Positions 17,635-26,987 of a DNA stretch of 64,000 bases are shown one piece after another (within the stretch, counting starts at the first letter, position 1; the number at the start of each line of letters is the position of its first letter). Source of the stretch: Candidatus Sphingomonas phytovorans. GTDB taxonomy: Bacteria > Pseudomonadota > Alphaproteobacteria > Sphingomonadales > Sphingomonadaceae. The position numbers were made by a program, and so were the translations under genes. The notes under the pieces were generated by a model. It worked only from the letters and a program-made list of their open reading frames with translations. It was not told where the DNA came from and searched no databases. Where the stretch lies: contig CP119314.1 of the NCBI GenBank assembly GCA_029202385.1, positions 5,197,001 to 5,261,000 of the forward strand. The letters run 5' to 3'.

Positions 17635-18803
17635 ACCTGCCGGTCGCGCCGCTTGTCGCGGCGGTGATCGGCGGCGTTATCGCACTCGCCTTCGCCCTGA
17701 TCCCGACCGGCCTGCTCGAGGATCTCGTGATCGACAGCGGCCTTGCCGCGGTCATCCCGGCGGCGGCACCGCCGCTCGGTGTCACCGCGCGCGCTGTGCT
17801 GATCCTGGCGGCCGGCGGCGGCACCGCGCTGATCGCCTGGTTCGGACTGTTTCTGCTGCTGGGCGACCGGGCAATCGTCGTGCAGAAATCGGGTGAGGCG
17901 GATGACGGGAAGGCGCCGGTGCTGCGCCGTGCCGATGCCCATCCCGATGCGCCGGCGCGCCGGCCCCTTTCGGCCAATCGCGAGCTTGGTACGCCGTTCC
18001 TCGAAGTACGCGCGCAACGCCCGGTCCACACCCGCGCCGACGAGCCCGAGGACGAGATCGACGATCTGCCGATGGACGAGTCGTTCGCCGAGCGCGATCT
18101 GCCCGCCAATCTGGACATGCCTCTCGCTGCCTATGATCCCCATGCAATCCCCGAGGAACCGGTCGACTGGTCCCCGCAACTGGCGCCGCTGCTGAGCAAG
18201 CCACGCCAGCAGGTGTTCGATCCGGGCGAGCGCTTCGAGACGTTCGAGCTCACGCCGCTGGTTCGCAACGCCACGCCCGCTCCCGCCTTCATGCCCGAGC
18301 TCGAACCCGTCGCGCAGCCCGAGCGGCTTCCCGCGCCTGTCCCGCTGGCGGTGGCCAAGCCGATCCAGGCACTGGAACCGACCCAGGCGTCGGGGCCGAT
18401 CTATGCGCCTGCGCCGATCGCGCCGCCTGAACCCATGCCGGCATTCGCCCCGACCGAGGCACGCGAGCCTGAGCCGGCCTATACCCCGGTGCCGATCGTG
18501 GCGCCGGAGCCGACACCCGCCTTCGCGCCGACCCCGGCGCGCGAGCCGTCGCAATTCTTCAAGACCAGCCGCCCGCTGCGCCCCGAACGGCCGGTCGAGG
18601 AGGAGCGTCCCTTCGCCCCGGCGCGACCGCGTGCCTCGGCACGGGTCGAGACCGATCCGTCCGCCAGTATCCACGCATTGCTCGACCGTCTCGAGCGTGG
18701 CGTTGGGCGTCGCGAGACGATCATGCCGCCTGCTCCACCGCAGAATGAGGATTCGCTGCAGGAGGCGCTGGTCACGCTGCGCCGCCTCGCCACGCGCGGC
18801 TGA
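17604..18803 (+). CDS. Proline-rich membrane-anchored protein of unknown function
   Basis: A 399-residue protein. Two N-terminal hydrophobic segments (about residues 14-35 and 55-90) are followed by about 300 residues dominated by Pro, Ala, Glu and Arg with degenerate repeats (EPTPAFAPT, APEPMPAFAPT). The C-terminal 55 residues look more ordered (DPSASIHALLDRLERGVG). The ATG overlaps the end of the glycosyltransferase gene by 31 bp, so translation is probably coupled. The long disordered stretch could span the periplasm or act as a scaffold. No known domain is seen. Confidence 0.65.
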   Translation: MVDSTRRQRLNLPVAPLVAAVIGGVIALAFALIPTGLLEDLVIDSGLAAVIPAAAPPLGVTARAVLILAAGGGTALIAWFGLFLLLGDRAIVVQKSGEADDGKAPVLRRADAHPDAPARRPLSANRELGTPFLEVRAQRPVHTRADEPEDEIDDLPMDESFAERDLPANLDMPLAAYDPHAIPEEPVDWSPQLAPLLSKPRQQVFDPGERFETFELTPLVRNATPAPAFMPELEPVAQPERLPAPVPLAVAKPIQALEPTQASGPIYAPAPIAPPEPMPAFAPTEAREPEPAYTPVPIVAPEPTPAFAPTPAREPSQFFKTSRPLRPERPVEEERPFAPARPRASARVETDPSASIHALLDRLERGVGRRETIMPPAPPQNEDSLQEALVTLRRLATRG

Positions 18804-18806
18804 GGC

Positions 18807-19118
18807 TCATTCTTCCACGGTAAGCGCCTCAATCGCGATCGTCGCGATACCGTCCGCGCGGCGCACCGAAGTAACCACGATATCGGCGACGAGGTGCCGT
18901 CGAAGCGGCAGGTCCGCCTCAGGCAGCGCGTCGAGCCAAAGGTCGAGTTCGGGTGACATCTCTGCGTCGAGACTCAGCTCGTGCCGTGCCCCGCAGAAGG
19001 TCGCGCTCGCCCAGCGAGTCCAGTTCGACTCCATCACCCGTGCCGGACAGCCGGCGCGATGCGAGTCGGTCTCGAGGCTGCGGACGAGCAGGGTGGCGGC
19101 ATCGGGACCGCGGCTCAC
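18807..19118 (-). CDS. Small hypothetical protein, operon with a 59-residue helical protein
   Basis: A 103-residue protein starting at GTG 19118 with AAGGG eight bases upstream. It contains ESNWTRWASATFCGARHELSL near residue 30-50 and ends ADGIATIAIEALTVEE. No signal or membrane segment. The start GTG overlaps the TGA of the upstream small gene by 4 bp (GTGA), a typical coupled arrangement. Its 3' end lies 3 bp from the convergent Pro-rich gene. Function not recognised. Confidence 0.6.
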   Translation of the reverse strand: MSRGPDAATLLVRSLETDSHRAGCPARVMESNWTRWASATFCGARHELSLDAEMSPELDLWLDALPEADLPLRRHLVADIVVTSVRRADGIATIAIEALTVEE

Positions 19119-19294
19119 CGGTCGCGCCCTTGAGTCAGGAATGCCTCGACGCGCGCGAGGACTCGCTGCCCTAGCTCGCGTCCGTTGCGCAGATCGCCCA
19201 CCAGCCGCGGATCGTTGACCGACAGGCGGCCGAAGCGTGTGGGTGGCATTCCCGTCTCCTTCAAATACCGATCGATCTTTGCCAGCACCGACAT
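19115..19294 (-). CDS. 59-residue helical, possibly DNA-binding protein
   Basis: The peptide begins MSVLAKIDRYLKETGMPPTR and continues with RFGRLSVNDPRLVGDLRNG, which reads like a minimal helix-turn-helix (helix, turn at residues 16-20, helix, basic end). AAAGGG lies six bases before the ATG. It overlaps the next gene by 4 bp. Divergent from the S24 repressor gene across 91 bp, so the two transcripts may share control. DNA binding is inferred from pattern only. Confidence 0.6.
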   Translation of the reverse strand: MSVLAKIDRYLKETGMPPTRFGRLSVNDPRLVGDLRNGRELGQRVLARVEAFLTQGRDR

Positions 19295-19350
19295 CGCAGC
19301 CCTTTCCGAGTCTCTTGATTGTGTTCACTGTCTGTTCCGTAATTTCCAAC

Positions 19351-19378
19351 TTGTCTAGGAATTTTCCTATGCTATTGA
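19351..19378 (+). promoter_or_regulatory. Candidate promoter of the S24 repressor gene with operator in the spacer
   Basis: TTGTCT (-35-like, 19351-19356) and TATTGA (-10-like, 19373-19378) are separated by 16 bp. If transcription starts about 7 bp after the -10 box it starts at about 19385, one base before the ATG at 19386. The mRNA would then be leaderless, which fits the lack of a ribosome binding site. Confidence 0.4.
19356..19369. promoter_or_regulatory. Palindromic candidate operator
   Basis: TAGGAA-TT-TTCCTA is a 6-bp inverted repeat with a 2-bp centre. It lies between the candidate -35 and -10 boxes of the S24-type repressor gene. Such a position is typical of autoregulation. The AT-rich core stands out in this GC-rich region. 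Confidence 0.5.
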
Positions 19379-19385
19379 AACGGGA

Positions 19386-20021
19386 ATGGAGGCGCCCGAT
19401 CCTCGCACCGCTCTTGACCGTCTCGTCGAGGCGAGCGGGGAGAGCTATGCGGCACTGTCGCGCATGCTCCACCGCAACCCGGCCTATCTTCAGCAATATG
19501 TGAAACGCGGCACGCCGCGCCTGCTGGCGGAGCGCGACCGCAAGCTGCTCGCCGGGTATTTCCGTGTGGACGAGGCGTTGCTGGGCGGGCCCTCGAGGCC
19601 AGCGATCCCGGCTGTCGCGCAGGTGCGCCGGCTTGACGTCGCTGCCTCGGCCGGGCCGGGTGGGCTTGCCGAGGACGACCGGCTTCTGGGCGGCGAACTG
19701 TTCGATCCGCGGTTGCTCGCCTCGCTCGGCGTGCGGGAAGATCAGAGCGCGGTGCTGCGGGCCCAGGGCGAATCGATGTCGCCGACGATCGAGGATGGCG
19801 ATCGAATGCTGATCGACGAACGCGACCGGCAGATCGTGGCACGCGGGGGCATCTTCGTCATCCGCCTGGACGGGGCTCTGATGGTGAAACGCGTGGCGAA
19901 GACCGGCGGCCGTGTCGCCGTCACGAGCGACAACCTGGCATTCCCGCCGATCCCGTTGCGCGGGCCGGAGGAGGTGGAGGTGCTCGGCCGCGTCGTCTGG
20001 TTGTCACGGGCGCTGCGTTGA
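19386..20021 (+). CDS. S24 family repressor/peptidase (CI/LexA-like)
   Basis: A 211-residue protein. The N-terminal 65 residues look like a short helix-turn-helix (SYAALSRMLHRNPAYLQQYV). The C-terminal half is an S24 (LexA-type) serine protease fold: serine 130 in QGESMSPTI and lysine 168 in GALMVKRV form the catalytic dyad. The linker contains ASAGPG, a common pre-domain sequence. Members are stress- or phage-type repressors. It starts at ATG 19386 with no ribosome binding site, which suggests a leaderless message. Next to it is a divergent pair of small genes. Confidence 0.88.
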   Translation: MEAPDPRTALDRLVEASGESYAALSRMLHRNPAYLQQYVKRGTPRLLAERDRKLLAGYFRVDEALLGGPSRPAIPAVAQVRRLDVAASAGPGGLAEDDRLLGGELFDPRLLASLGVREDQSAVLRAQGESMSPTIEDGDRMLIDERDRQIVARGGIFVIRLDGALMVKRVAKTGGRVAVTSDNLAFPPIPLRGPEEVEVLGRVVWLSRALR

Positions 20022-20066
20022 TTGTCCCGTGTCGGTGTGCTCTTGCCGGTGATGCTGCGCTGGTGC

Positions 20067-20246
20067 CTAGCGCCGCACGTTGAGCAGCCAGATCGCGACC
20101 GCCAGGGCGATGCCGATGCCGGTACCGATCAGGAAGCCCGGAACCGGTTCGTACAGGAAGAGACCGGTCACGGCGCCGCCCATCGCGCCGAGTGCGATCA
20201 GGACGCCGCCGGCTAGCGGGGTGCGAGTGGGAGGTTTGCTGGCCAT
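20067..20246 (-). CDS. Small two-helix membrane protein
   Basis: A 59-residue protein beginning MASKPPTRTPLAGGVLIALG. Two hydrophobic segments occur (about 11-31 and 37-55) with a short YEPVPG turn between them and a basic VRR end. AGAGG lies seven bases before the ATG. Convergent with the S24 repressor gene. Function unknown. Confidence 0.6.
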   Translation of the reverse strand: MASKPPTRTPLAGGVLIALGAMGGAVTGLFLYEPVPGFLIGTGIGIALAVAIWLLNVRR

Positions 20247-20412
20247 GGCCGGCCTCTGCCATGTCCCGCGGCAGGACGCCAGCGTCCCGCTACGGGATCG
20301 GTGGGGCTGTCCCAGAAGGGGCGTTTACCACTCGCCCCCGCGGTTGCTGGTGATTCTGCTGATGTGGCACGTGACTTGATGGCATCTCCCGGGGTCATTC
20401 CGGGGAGTCTCA

Positions 20413-20625
20413 ATGTCGTATCTGCCGTATCTCGCCGACCGCGGTCAGGTTGCCGATGCCACCGCGCTGATCGCGATGTTCGGCGACGATGCGGGGCTCG
20501 AGGCGGCGGCGCGCGCTGACGAGAGCCGTGATATCGGCAATTATCTCCATTTCTGCCGCTGGCGGCAGATCGAGCGGCTGATCCTGCTGCTTTCGGCTGA
20601 GACCGCCATCGGCACGGTTCACTGA
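20413..20625 (+). CDS. Small hypothetical protein
   Basis: A 70-residue protein starting MSYLPYLADRGQVADATALI with GGGGAG upstream. It is mostly helical-looking and contains CRWRQIERLILLLSAE near the end. No signal peptide. It lies 53 bp before tamA on the same strand. Function not recognised. Confidence 0.6.
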   Translation: MSYLPYLADRGQVADATALIAMFGDDAGLEAAARADESRDIGNYLHFCRWRQIERLILLLSAETAIGTVH

Positions 20626-20678
20626 GATCGCGCGCCAAGCCACTGTCACTTCTGGATTTGACCGGCTAGACCGGGCGA

Positions 20679-22712
20679 ATGTTGCTTTCGGTCGGTCGGC
20701 GAGCCGCGCTTCAGTGCGCCGCCGCGGGTCTTTTCATCTGGTCCGTTCCCTGCGCCGATGCGCAGGAGGGCGGAGCGGCGACCGCGCCACTGCCTCCGTT
20801 AACCCCGTCTCCATTGCCTCCATCCCCCTTATCTCCATCCCCCTTATCTCCATCCACTGTCGTATCCTCGGGCCTCGATCCGCAGTCGCCGCTCGCGCCC
20901 ATGCCGGGGCTGGGCGTCGAGTGGCCCGATCTCGACGCGATGCCGCCCGAGCCGGTCGATCCTGCCGCGCCGGTCGAGATGACCGGGGAATCCCGCTACA
21001 GCTATCGGATCGACGGTATGGACGCCGTCACCAGCCCCTTGCTTCATCAGCGTTTCCTGGGCCTTTCCACGCTCAAGGCGCATGAGGGCGATCCGGCCAA
21101 CGCCGCGCAGCTTGACCGTCGCGCGCGGGAGGATTCGACTCTGCTGGTCGGGCTGCTCCGCGCCGAGGGCTATTATGACGCGCGGGTCTCCACTCGGGTC
21201 GAGCAGAATGGCGGGCGGACGCTGGTCGTGCTCGATGCCGAACCGGGCCTGATCTACAAGTTCGAGGGAGTCACGCTCGCTGGTGTCGCCGCCGCTGGCG
21301 ACAAGGAAAAGGGGCTGCGCGACGCCTTTGGACTGAAGGCGCAGGACACGGTCAATGCCGATCGGGTGGTCGCGGGCGAGGCGTCGCTGCGCACCAGGAT
21401 CGGCGAGCAGGGCTTTCCGTTCGCCGATGTGGGCGAGCCGGAGATCGTGGTCGATCACGCGACCCACACGGCGACGCTCTCGATGACGATACAGCCGGGC
21501 GGCGAGAAACGGTTCGGCACGATCACCACGGCGGCCGACAACAAGGTGTTCAACGCGAAGCATATCCTCGAGATTGCGCGGTTCAGGCCAGGCGAGCCCT
21601 ATAACGCCGCGTCGCTTGACGATCTGCGCCGCGCGCTGATCCAGACCAGCCTTGTCTCGACCGTCGAGATCAAGCCGGTCCAGAGCGCGGATCCCGATGT
21701 CGTCGATATCAATGTCGCGCTCGCGCCCGCGCCCCCGCGCACCATCGCGGGAGAAATCGGCTATGGCACCGGCGAAGGTGCGCGCGCCGAGGTGAGCTGG
21801 ACGAATCGCAACCTGTTCCCGCCCGAAGGCGCGCTGACCCTGCGCGGTGTGCTGGGTACCAAGGAGCAGCTGGCCAGCGTCGTGTTCCGCCGCAATAATT
21901 TCGAGGGCCGCGACCGGGTACTGACCGGCCAGATCGTCGCGTCCAACCTGACGCGCGATGCCTATCAGGCGAGAACCTTCTCGGTCTCGGGCAGCCTGGA
22001 GCGGCAGACCAACATCTTCTTCCAGAAGAAATGGACCTGGTCGCTCGGCGCCGAACTGGCCGCCTCGGACGAGCGCGACGTGATCCTATCGACCGGGGCG
22101 CCGCGGCGACGGACCTTCTTCATCGGCGCGCTGCCGACCACGCTGTCCTATGACGGATCCGACGACCTGCTCAATCCGACCAAGGGATTCCGGCTGAGCG
22201 GGCGGCTGTCGCCCGAAATCTCGCTCGAGGGCTCGGCGTTCGGCTATGCCCGGATGCAGGTCGACGCAAGCGCCTATCAGTCAGTCGCACCGAGCGTGGT
22301 ATTGGCGGGCCGAATCCGGCTGGGCACGATCGCCGGCGCGCCGCGCGACGCGATCGCGCCGTCGCGGCGCTTCTATGCCGGCGGCGGCGCTTCGGTGCGC
22401 GGCTACAGCTATCAGAGCATTGGCCCGCGCGATCCCAACAACGATCCGATCGGCGGGCGAAGCCTGACTGAATTCTCGATCGAGGCGCGGGTGAAGGCGT
22501 TCGGCAATTTCGGCGTGGTGCCGTTCCTCGACGGCGGCAATATCTACACCACGCCGCTGCCCAAATTCACCCAGTTCCGCTTCGGCACCGGTATCGGCCT
22601 GCGCTATTATTCGAGTTTCGGGCCGATCCGCATCGATGTCGGCACGCCGATCAACCGTCAGCCCGGGGATTCGCGCGTCGCGGTCTATGTCTCTCTGGGG
22701 CAGGCGTTTTGA
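20679..22712 (+). CDS. tamA: Translocation and assembly module protein TamA (Omp85 family)
   Basis: A 677-residue outer-membrane protein. A signal peptide (MLLSVGRRAALQCAAAGLFI...CADAQ) is followed by an unusual Pro/Ser/Leu-rich spacer of about 50 residues, then POTRA-like domains (from about residue 130), then the C-terminal 16-strand Omp85 barrel. Barrel hallmarks include the RRFYAGGGASVRGY segment and the ending VAVYVSLGQAF. TamA works with TamB to assemble outer-membrane proteins or move lipids. The stop overlaps the tamB start by 4 bp. Confidence 0.9.
   Translation: MLLSVGRRAALQCAAAGLFIWSVPCADAQEGGAATAPLPPLTPSPLPPSPLSPSPLSPSTVVSSGLDPQSPLAPMPGLGVEWPDLDAMPPEPVDPAAPVEMTGESRYSYRIDGMDAVTSPLLHQRFLGLSTLKAHEGDPANAAQLDRRAREDSTLLVGLLRAEGYYDARVSTRVEQNGGRTLVVLDAEPGLIYKFEGVTLAGVAAAGDKEKGLRDAFGLKAQDTVNADRVVAGEASLRTRIGEQGFPFADVGEPEIVVDHATHTATLSMTIQPGGEKRFGTITTAADNKVFNAKHILEIARFRPGEPYNAASLDDLRRALIQTSLVSTVEIKPVQSADPDVVDINVALAPAPPRTIAGEIGYGTGEGARAEVSWTNRNLFPPEGALTLRGVLGTKEQLASVVFRRNNFEGRDRVLTGQIVASNLTRDAYQARTFSVSGSLERQTNIFFQKKWTWSLGAELAASDERDVILSTGAPRRRTFFIGALPTTLSYDGSDDLLNPTKGFRLSGRLSPEISLEGSAFGYARMQVDASAYQSVAPSVVLAGRIRLGTIAGAPRDAIAPSRRFYAGGGASVRGYSYQSIGPRDPNNDPIGGRSLTEFSIEARVKAFGNFGVVPFLDGGNIYTTPLPKFTQFRFGTGIGLRYYSSFGPIRIDVGTPINRQPGDSRVAVYVSLGQAF
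20818..20858 (+). repeat. 15-bp tandem repeat coding a Pro-Ser-rich linker in tamA
   Basis: CTCCATCCCCCTTAT occurs at 20818-20832 and 20833-20847, with a partial third copy after it. Each 15-bp unit adds five residues of the LSPSP type. The array is in frame, so copy-number change would lengthen or shorten the linker without a frameshift. Confidence 0.75.
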
Positions 22713-25700
22713 GCGAAGATACGACGCCGCCCGCTGCGCCGCCGCGCCGGCGTTGGTGGCGCTGGCTGGCTGGCGGAATTCTGGGAATCGTGGCGTTGCT
22801 GACGGCGGCACTGGCGATCCTCGATACCAGCATCGGCCATCGCTGGGTGGCTGACCAGATTGCGGGGCTGCGGCCGTCCAACGGCCTGCGCTACAGCGTC
22901 GGGCGGATCGAGGGATCGCTCTTTTCCCGGGCACGGTTGATCGACGTCCGTATCTCCGATCCGAAGGGCCTCATATTCTACGCGCCGCGCGCCGACCTGA
23001 GCTGGGTGCCCTTCGCGTGGCTCGACAACAGGTTGCATATCCGCAGCCTCGTCATTCCGCGCGCGACCCTGGCGAAACTTCCGCAGACGATCCGCACCGG
23101 CAAGGCGGGACCGTTGCTGCCGGGGTTCGATATCCGCATTGGTGCGTTGCGCGTCGACCGGCTGGCGGTTTCGCCGAAGATCACCGGCGTGGCGCGGACC
23201 GGGCGGCTGGCCGGGCGGGCCGATATCCATGCCGGTCGCGCGCTGGTCGATCTTTCAGCCATGGTGGAAGGTAGCGATACGCTTGCGCTGAAGCTGGATG
23301 CCGAGCCGGATCGCAACAAATTCGATGTCGGCGTTCATGCCCGGGGCACGGCGAACGGCGTGCTGGCCAAGCTCGCCGGTTTCGCCCGCCCGATCGCGAT
23401 CGATATCGCCGGCGACGGAACCTGGGCCATGTGGAAGGGCATGGCGCGCGCGGATGTCGGTCCGGTCCGACTGGTGGATCTCGCGCTGAACAACCGCTCG
23501 GGCACCTACGCGCTGACTGGCACCCTTACTCCGGCGCCGCTCGCCAAGGGCAAGTTGCAGCGGCTGACGACGCCGCGCATCGCCGTCAGCGGCGCCGCGA
23601 CCCTTGCCGACCGGCGGCTTGACGGAACCCTCACCCTGCGTTCCGCCGCGCTCGCGATCGATACGGTGGGAACGGTCGATCTCGGGCAGGGCGCATACCG
23701 TAACCTGCGCCTTCATGCCCGGCTGCTCCAGCCCAAGGCGCTGTTCCCGAACATGAGCGGTAGGGGAATCGAGCTCCGCGCGATCCTCGACGGTGTCTTC
23801 GCCACCGCGCATTTCGACTATCGCCTGAAGGCCGACCGTTTCGCCTTCGACGATACCGGGTTCGAGGTCGCGCGCGCCGGTGGCGCCGGCACTTTCTCGA
23901 AGTCGCCGATCAGGGTGCCGATCCGCTTCACCGCGGCGCGGGTGACGGGCATCGGCGACGTCGCTGGCGGCATCCTCAGGAATCTCAGTCTCGACGGGGT
24001 GCTTCGCGTCACCAGCAAGCTCGTCATCGGCGACGATCTCCGCGTCAAGTCGGACAAGCTGACCGGTCGGATCAACCTGACGCTCGACCTGGTGACCGGC
24101 AAGTTCGAAGTGGGCGTCAACGGCGTGCTCGGCCGCTATCTGATCCCCGGTCTCGGCATCGTCGACGTCAGATCCATCCTTCGCGTGGTCCCGGGCCCGG
24201 CCGGGCGCGGCGCGCGGGTGATCGGCACCGGCACGGCGCAGATGGTTCGACTCGACAATGCCTTTTTCCGATCGTTGACGGACGGCCTGCCGAAGATCAC
24301 GACCGGGCTGGAGCGAACGCCCGACGGCATCCTCCACCTCAATAACCTCGTCCTGACCTCGCCATCGTTGCGCCTTGCCGGCAACGGCATCCGTCGGCGC
24401 GACGGCACGTTCCATTTCGAAGGCCGTGGTACTCAGGCGACCTATGGTCCGCTGACCCTGAAGCTCGACGGCAAGATCGAGCGGCCGACGCTCGACCTGG
24501 TGTTCGAACGGCCCAATGACACGATGGGGCTGAGCAATGTCGTCGCGCATCTCGATCCGACCCCGCGCGGTTTTGCTTTCACCGCGCGGGGCGGGTCGAG
24601 GCTCGGCCCGTTCGACGGCAGGGGAGAGATCCTGTTGCCGTCCGGTGCCGACGGTACCATCCAGGTCGACGAGCTCAACGTCAGCGGCACCAGGGCGAAC
24701 GGAGCCTTGCAGATCGTGACCGGCGGGTTCGAAGGCCGTCTCGCCATCGCGGGGGGCGGCATTTCGGGTGAATTGCTGTTCCGGCCAGTGGGCACGATCC
24801 AGCGGATCGAGGCGCATCTGGCGGCCGACGCGGCCAGGCTGGACGATGCCATTACGCTCCGTCGCGGGCGGCTCGACGCGGTCATGCTGCTCGATCCTGC
24901 CGGCACCTCGATCGACGCGACGGCGACGGGCAACGGGCTGCGTCGCGGCACCCTGTCGCTCGGGCGGTTCGCCGCCAATGCGTCGCTCCGCGGCGGGCGG
25001 GGCGAGATCCGCGCCTCGATCGCCGGTGCGCGTGGCCGCGCCTTCGACATCCAGACGGTCACCCAGGTGACGCCCGACAGCTTCGCCGTCTCGGCCCAGG
25101 GTACGCTCGACCGCCGCCCGCTGCGCCTGGCGACGCCCGCGATATTCACCCGCGACGGCGACGGATGGCGGCTTGCGCCCACCAGGCTCAGCTTCGCCGG
25201 CGGGGAGGCCCAGCTCGCCGGGCGGTTCACCGAGGCGTCGAGCGCGGTCGACGCGACCCTGTCGCGCATGCCGCTATCGATCCTCGACATCGGCTATCCC
25301 GGGCTCGGGCTCGGCGGAACGGCATCGGGCAAGCTCTCCTTCGCGCAAGGCCATGGTGCAGCCCCGACCGGTCGGGTCGACATGACGGTGCGCGGATTGA
25401 CACGCTCGGGGCTGATTCTGTCGTCGCAGCCGGTCGATGTCGGAATCGCCGGTATCCTCCAGCCGGGCAAGGCGGCGGCGCGAGCCGTAGCGAAGAGCGG
25501 CGGGAAGATGGTGGGCCGGGCACAGGCGCAGCTTACTTTGTCGGGTTCGGGCGATCTCGCGAGCCAGCTCGCCAAGGCCGGATTGTTCGCGCAGCTTCGC
25601 TATGACGGGCCGGCGGATACCCTGTGGCGCCTCACGGGCATGGAACTGTTCGACCTGACCGGGCCGATCGCGATCGCCGCTGATCTGGGCGGACGGGTCG

Positions 25701-26863
25701 ACGATCCGCAGATTCGCGGCGTGGTCGAGGCGAAGAACGCCCGGATCGAAGGCGGCGTGACCGGGACCGTGCTCACCAATGTGCAGGCGTCCGGACGGTT
25801 CGGCGGGTCGCGGCTGGTAATCGACAAATTCGCCGCGGATGCTGGCAAGGGCGGGCGGGTCACCGGCACCGGGACCTTCGATCTCGCCGCCGCCAACGGT
25901 TTCGGCATCGACCTCGCGATCCGCGCCGACAATGCGGTGATGATCAACCGCGATGATATCGGCGCGACCGTCACCGGGCCGCTGACGATCAAGTCGGACG
26001 GGCAGGGCGGGGTGATCGCGGGCGATCTCGTGCTCAACAAGAGCCGTTACCGGCTCGGTCAGGCCAGCGCGGCAAGCGCGGTGCCGCAGCTCAACATTCG
26101 CGAGATCAACCTGCCGGGCGGTGGTGAGGAGGACGAGGTGCCGCGCAAGCCCTGGCGGCTCGCGATCAAGGCGCATGCGGCGAACCAGCTCACCGTCAGC
26201 GGCCTCGGCCTCAACAGCGAATGGTCGGCCGATCTCCAGCTCGCTGGTGCACCTGACAATCCGGCGATCAACGGCCGGGCAGACCTGGTCCACGGCGATT
26301 ACGAGTTCGCCGGCCGCCAGTTCGAGCTCGAGCGCGGGCGTATCCTCTTCGTGGGCGAGGTGCCGGCCAACCCGTCGCTCGACATCGCCGCCAATGCGGA
26401 TTCGACCGGGCTGAGCGCGAGCATTCGCGTGACCGGCAATGCGCAGAAACCGGAGATCAGCTTTACCAGCATCCCCGCGCTACCCGAGGATGAACTGCTC
26501 TCGCGCCTGTTGTTCGGCACCTCGATCACCAACCTCTCAGCACCCGAGGCCTTGCAACTCGCGGCGGCGGTCGCGGCGCTGCGCGACGGCAGCGGCGGGC
26601 TCAACCCGATCAATGTGGTGCGCCGCGCGGCGGGGCTGGACCGGCTGCGGATCCTGCCCGCCGATCCGCAGACCGGGGCTGGTACGTCAGTCGCGGCGGG
26701 CAAATACATCACCCGGCGGCTGTTCGCGGAGATCATCACTGACGGCGCGGGCTATTCGGCGACTCAGGTCGAATTCCGGGTGACGCGTTGGCTGTCGGTC
26801 CTTTCGAGCATTTCCACGCTCGGCCGGCAGAGCGGGAATCTGCGCGTGTCGAAGGATTATTGA
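22709..26863 (+). CDS. tamB: Translocation and assembly module protein TamB
   Basis: A 1384-residue inner-membrane-anchored protein. A single hydrophobic segment near residues 15-38 anchors it; the rest is a very long beta-rich body of the AsmA/TamB type, ending in the DUF490 region with GRILFVGEVPANPSLDI and a final FRVTRWLSVLSSISTLGRQSG segment. The start is TTG 22709 overlapping the tamA TGA (TTGA). It bridges the periplasm to TamA, probably as a lipid channel. Length is within the family range. Confidence 0.92.
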   Translation: MSEDTTPPAAPPRRRWWRWLAGGILGIVALLTAALAILDTSIGHRWVADQIAGLRPSNGLRYSVGRIEGSLFSRARLIDVRISDPKGLIFYAPRADLSWVPFAWLDNRLHIRSLVIPRATLAKLPQTIRTGKAGPLLPGFDIRIGALRVDRLAVSPKITGVARTGRLAGRADIHAGRALVDLSAMVEGSDTLALKLDAEPDRNKFDVGVHARGTANGVLAKLAGFARPIAIDIAGDGTWAMWKGMARADVGPVRLVDLALNNRSGTYALTGTLTPAPLAKGKLQRLTTPRIAVSGAATLADRRLDGTLTLRSAALAIDTVGTVDLGQGAYRNLRLHARLLQPKALFPNMSGRGIELRAILDGVFATAHFDYRLKADRFAFDDTGFEVARAGGAGTFSKSPIRVPIRFTAARVTGIGDVAGGILRNLSLDGVLRVTSKLVIGDDLRVKSDKLTGRINLTLDLVTGKFEVGVNGVLGRYLIPGLGIVDVRSILRVVPGPAGRGARVIGTGTAQMVRLDNAFFRSLTDGLPKITTGLERTPDGILHLNNLVLTSPSLRLAGNGIRRRDGTFHFEGRGTQATYGPLTLKLDGKIERPTLDLVFERPNDTMGLSNVVAHLDPTPRGFAFTARGGSRLGPFDGRGEILLPSGADGTIQVDELNVSGTRANGALQIVTGGFEGRLAIAGGGISGELLFRPVGTIQRIEAHLAADAARLDDAITLRRGRLDAVMLLDPAGTSIDATATGNGLRRGTLSLGRFAANASLRGGRGEIRASIAGARGRAFDIQTVTQVTPDSFAVSAQGTLDRRPLRLATPAIFTRDGDGWRLAPTRLSFAGGEAQLAGRFTEASSAVDATLSRMPLSILDIGYPGLGLGGTASGKLSFAQGHGAAPTGRVDMTVRGLTRSGLILSSQPVDVGIAGILQPGKAAARAVAKSGGKMVGRAQAQLTLSGSGDLASQLAKAGLFAQLRYDGPADTLWRLTGMELFDLTGPIAIAADLGGRVDDPQIRGVVEAKNARIEGGVTGTVLTNVQASGRFGGSRLVIDKFAADAGKGGRVTGTGTFDLAAANGFGIDLAIRADNAVMINRDDIGATVTGPLTIKSDGQGGVIAGDLVLNKSRYRLGQASAASAVPQLNIREINLPGGGEEDEVPRKPWRLAIKAHAANQLTVSGLGLNSEWSADLQLAGAPDNPAINGRADLVHGDYEFAGRQFELERGRILFVGEVPANPSLDIAANADSTGLSASIRVTGNAQKPEISFTSIPALPEDELLSRLLFGTSITNLSAPEALQLAAAVAALRDGSGGLNPINVVRRAAGLDRLRILPADPQTGAGTSVAAGKYITRRLFAEIITDGAGYSATQVEFRVTRWLSVLSSISTLGRQSGNLRVSKDY

Positions 26864-26987
26864 GAGGCGCGTTTCCGCGCGACTGGCTGACATTGAGGCG
26901 ACAGGACGCCGATATCAGGGTATCCAGCGACGATTAGTCGGATACCGGGCAGCTGTCCGGCCCGACAAGGCATTGCGGGGAGCGGGC

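Noticed and set aside
23255..24817. Long open frame antisense to tamB (520 codons)
   Set aside because: It lies wholly inside tamB on the other strand, has the Arg/Asp-rich composition of antisense GC-rich DNA, and no family motif.
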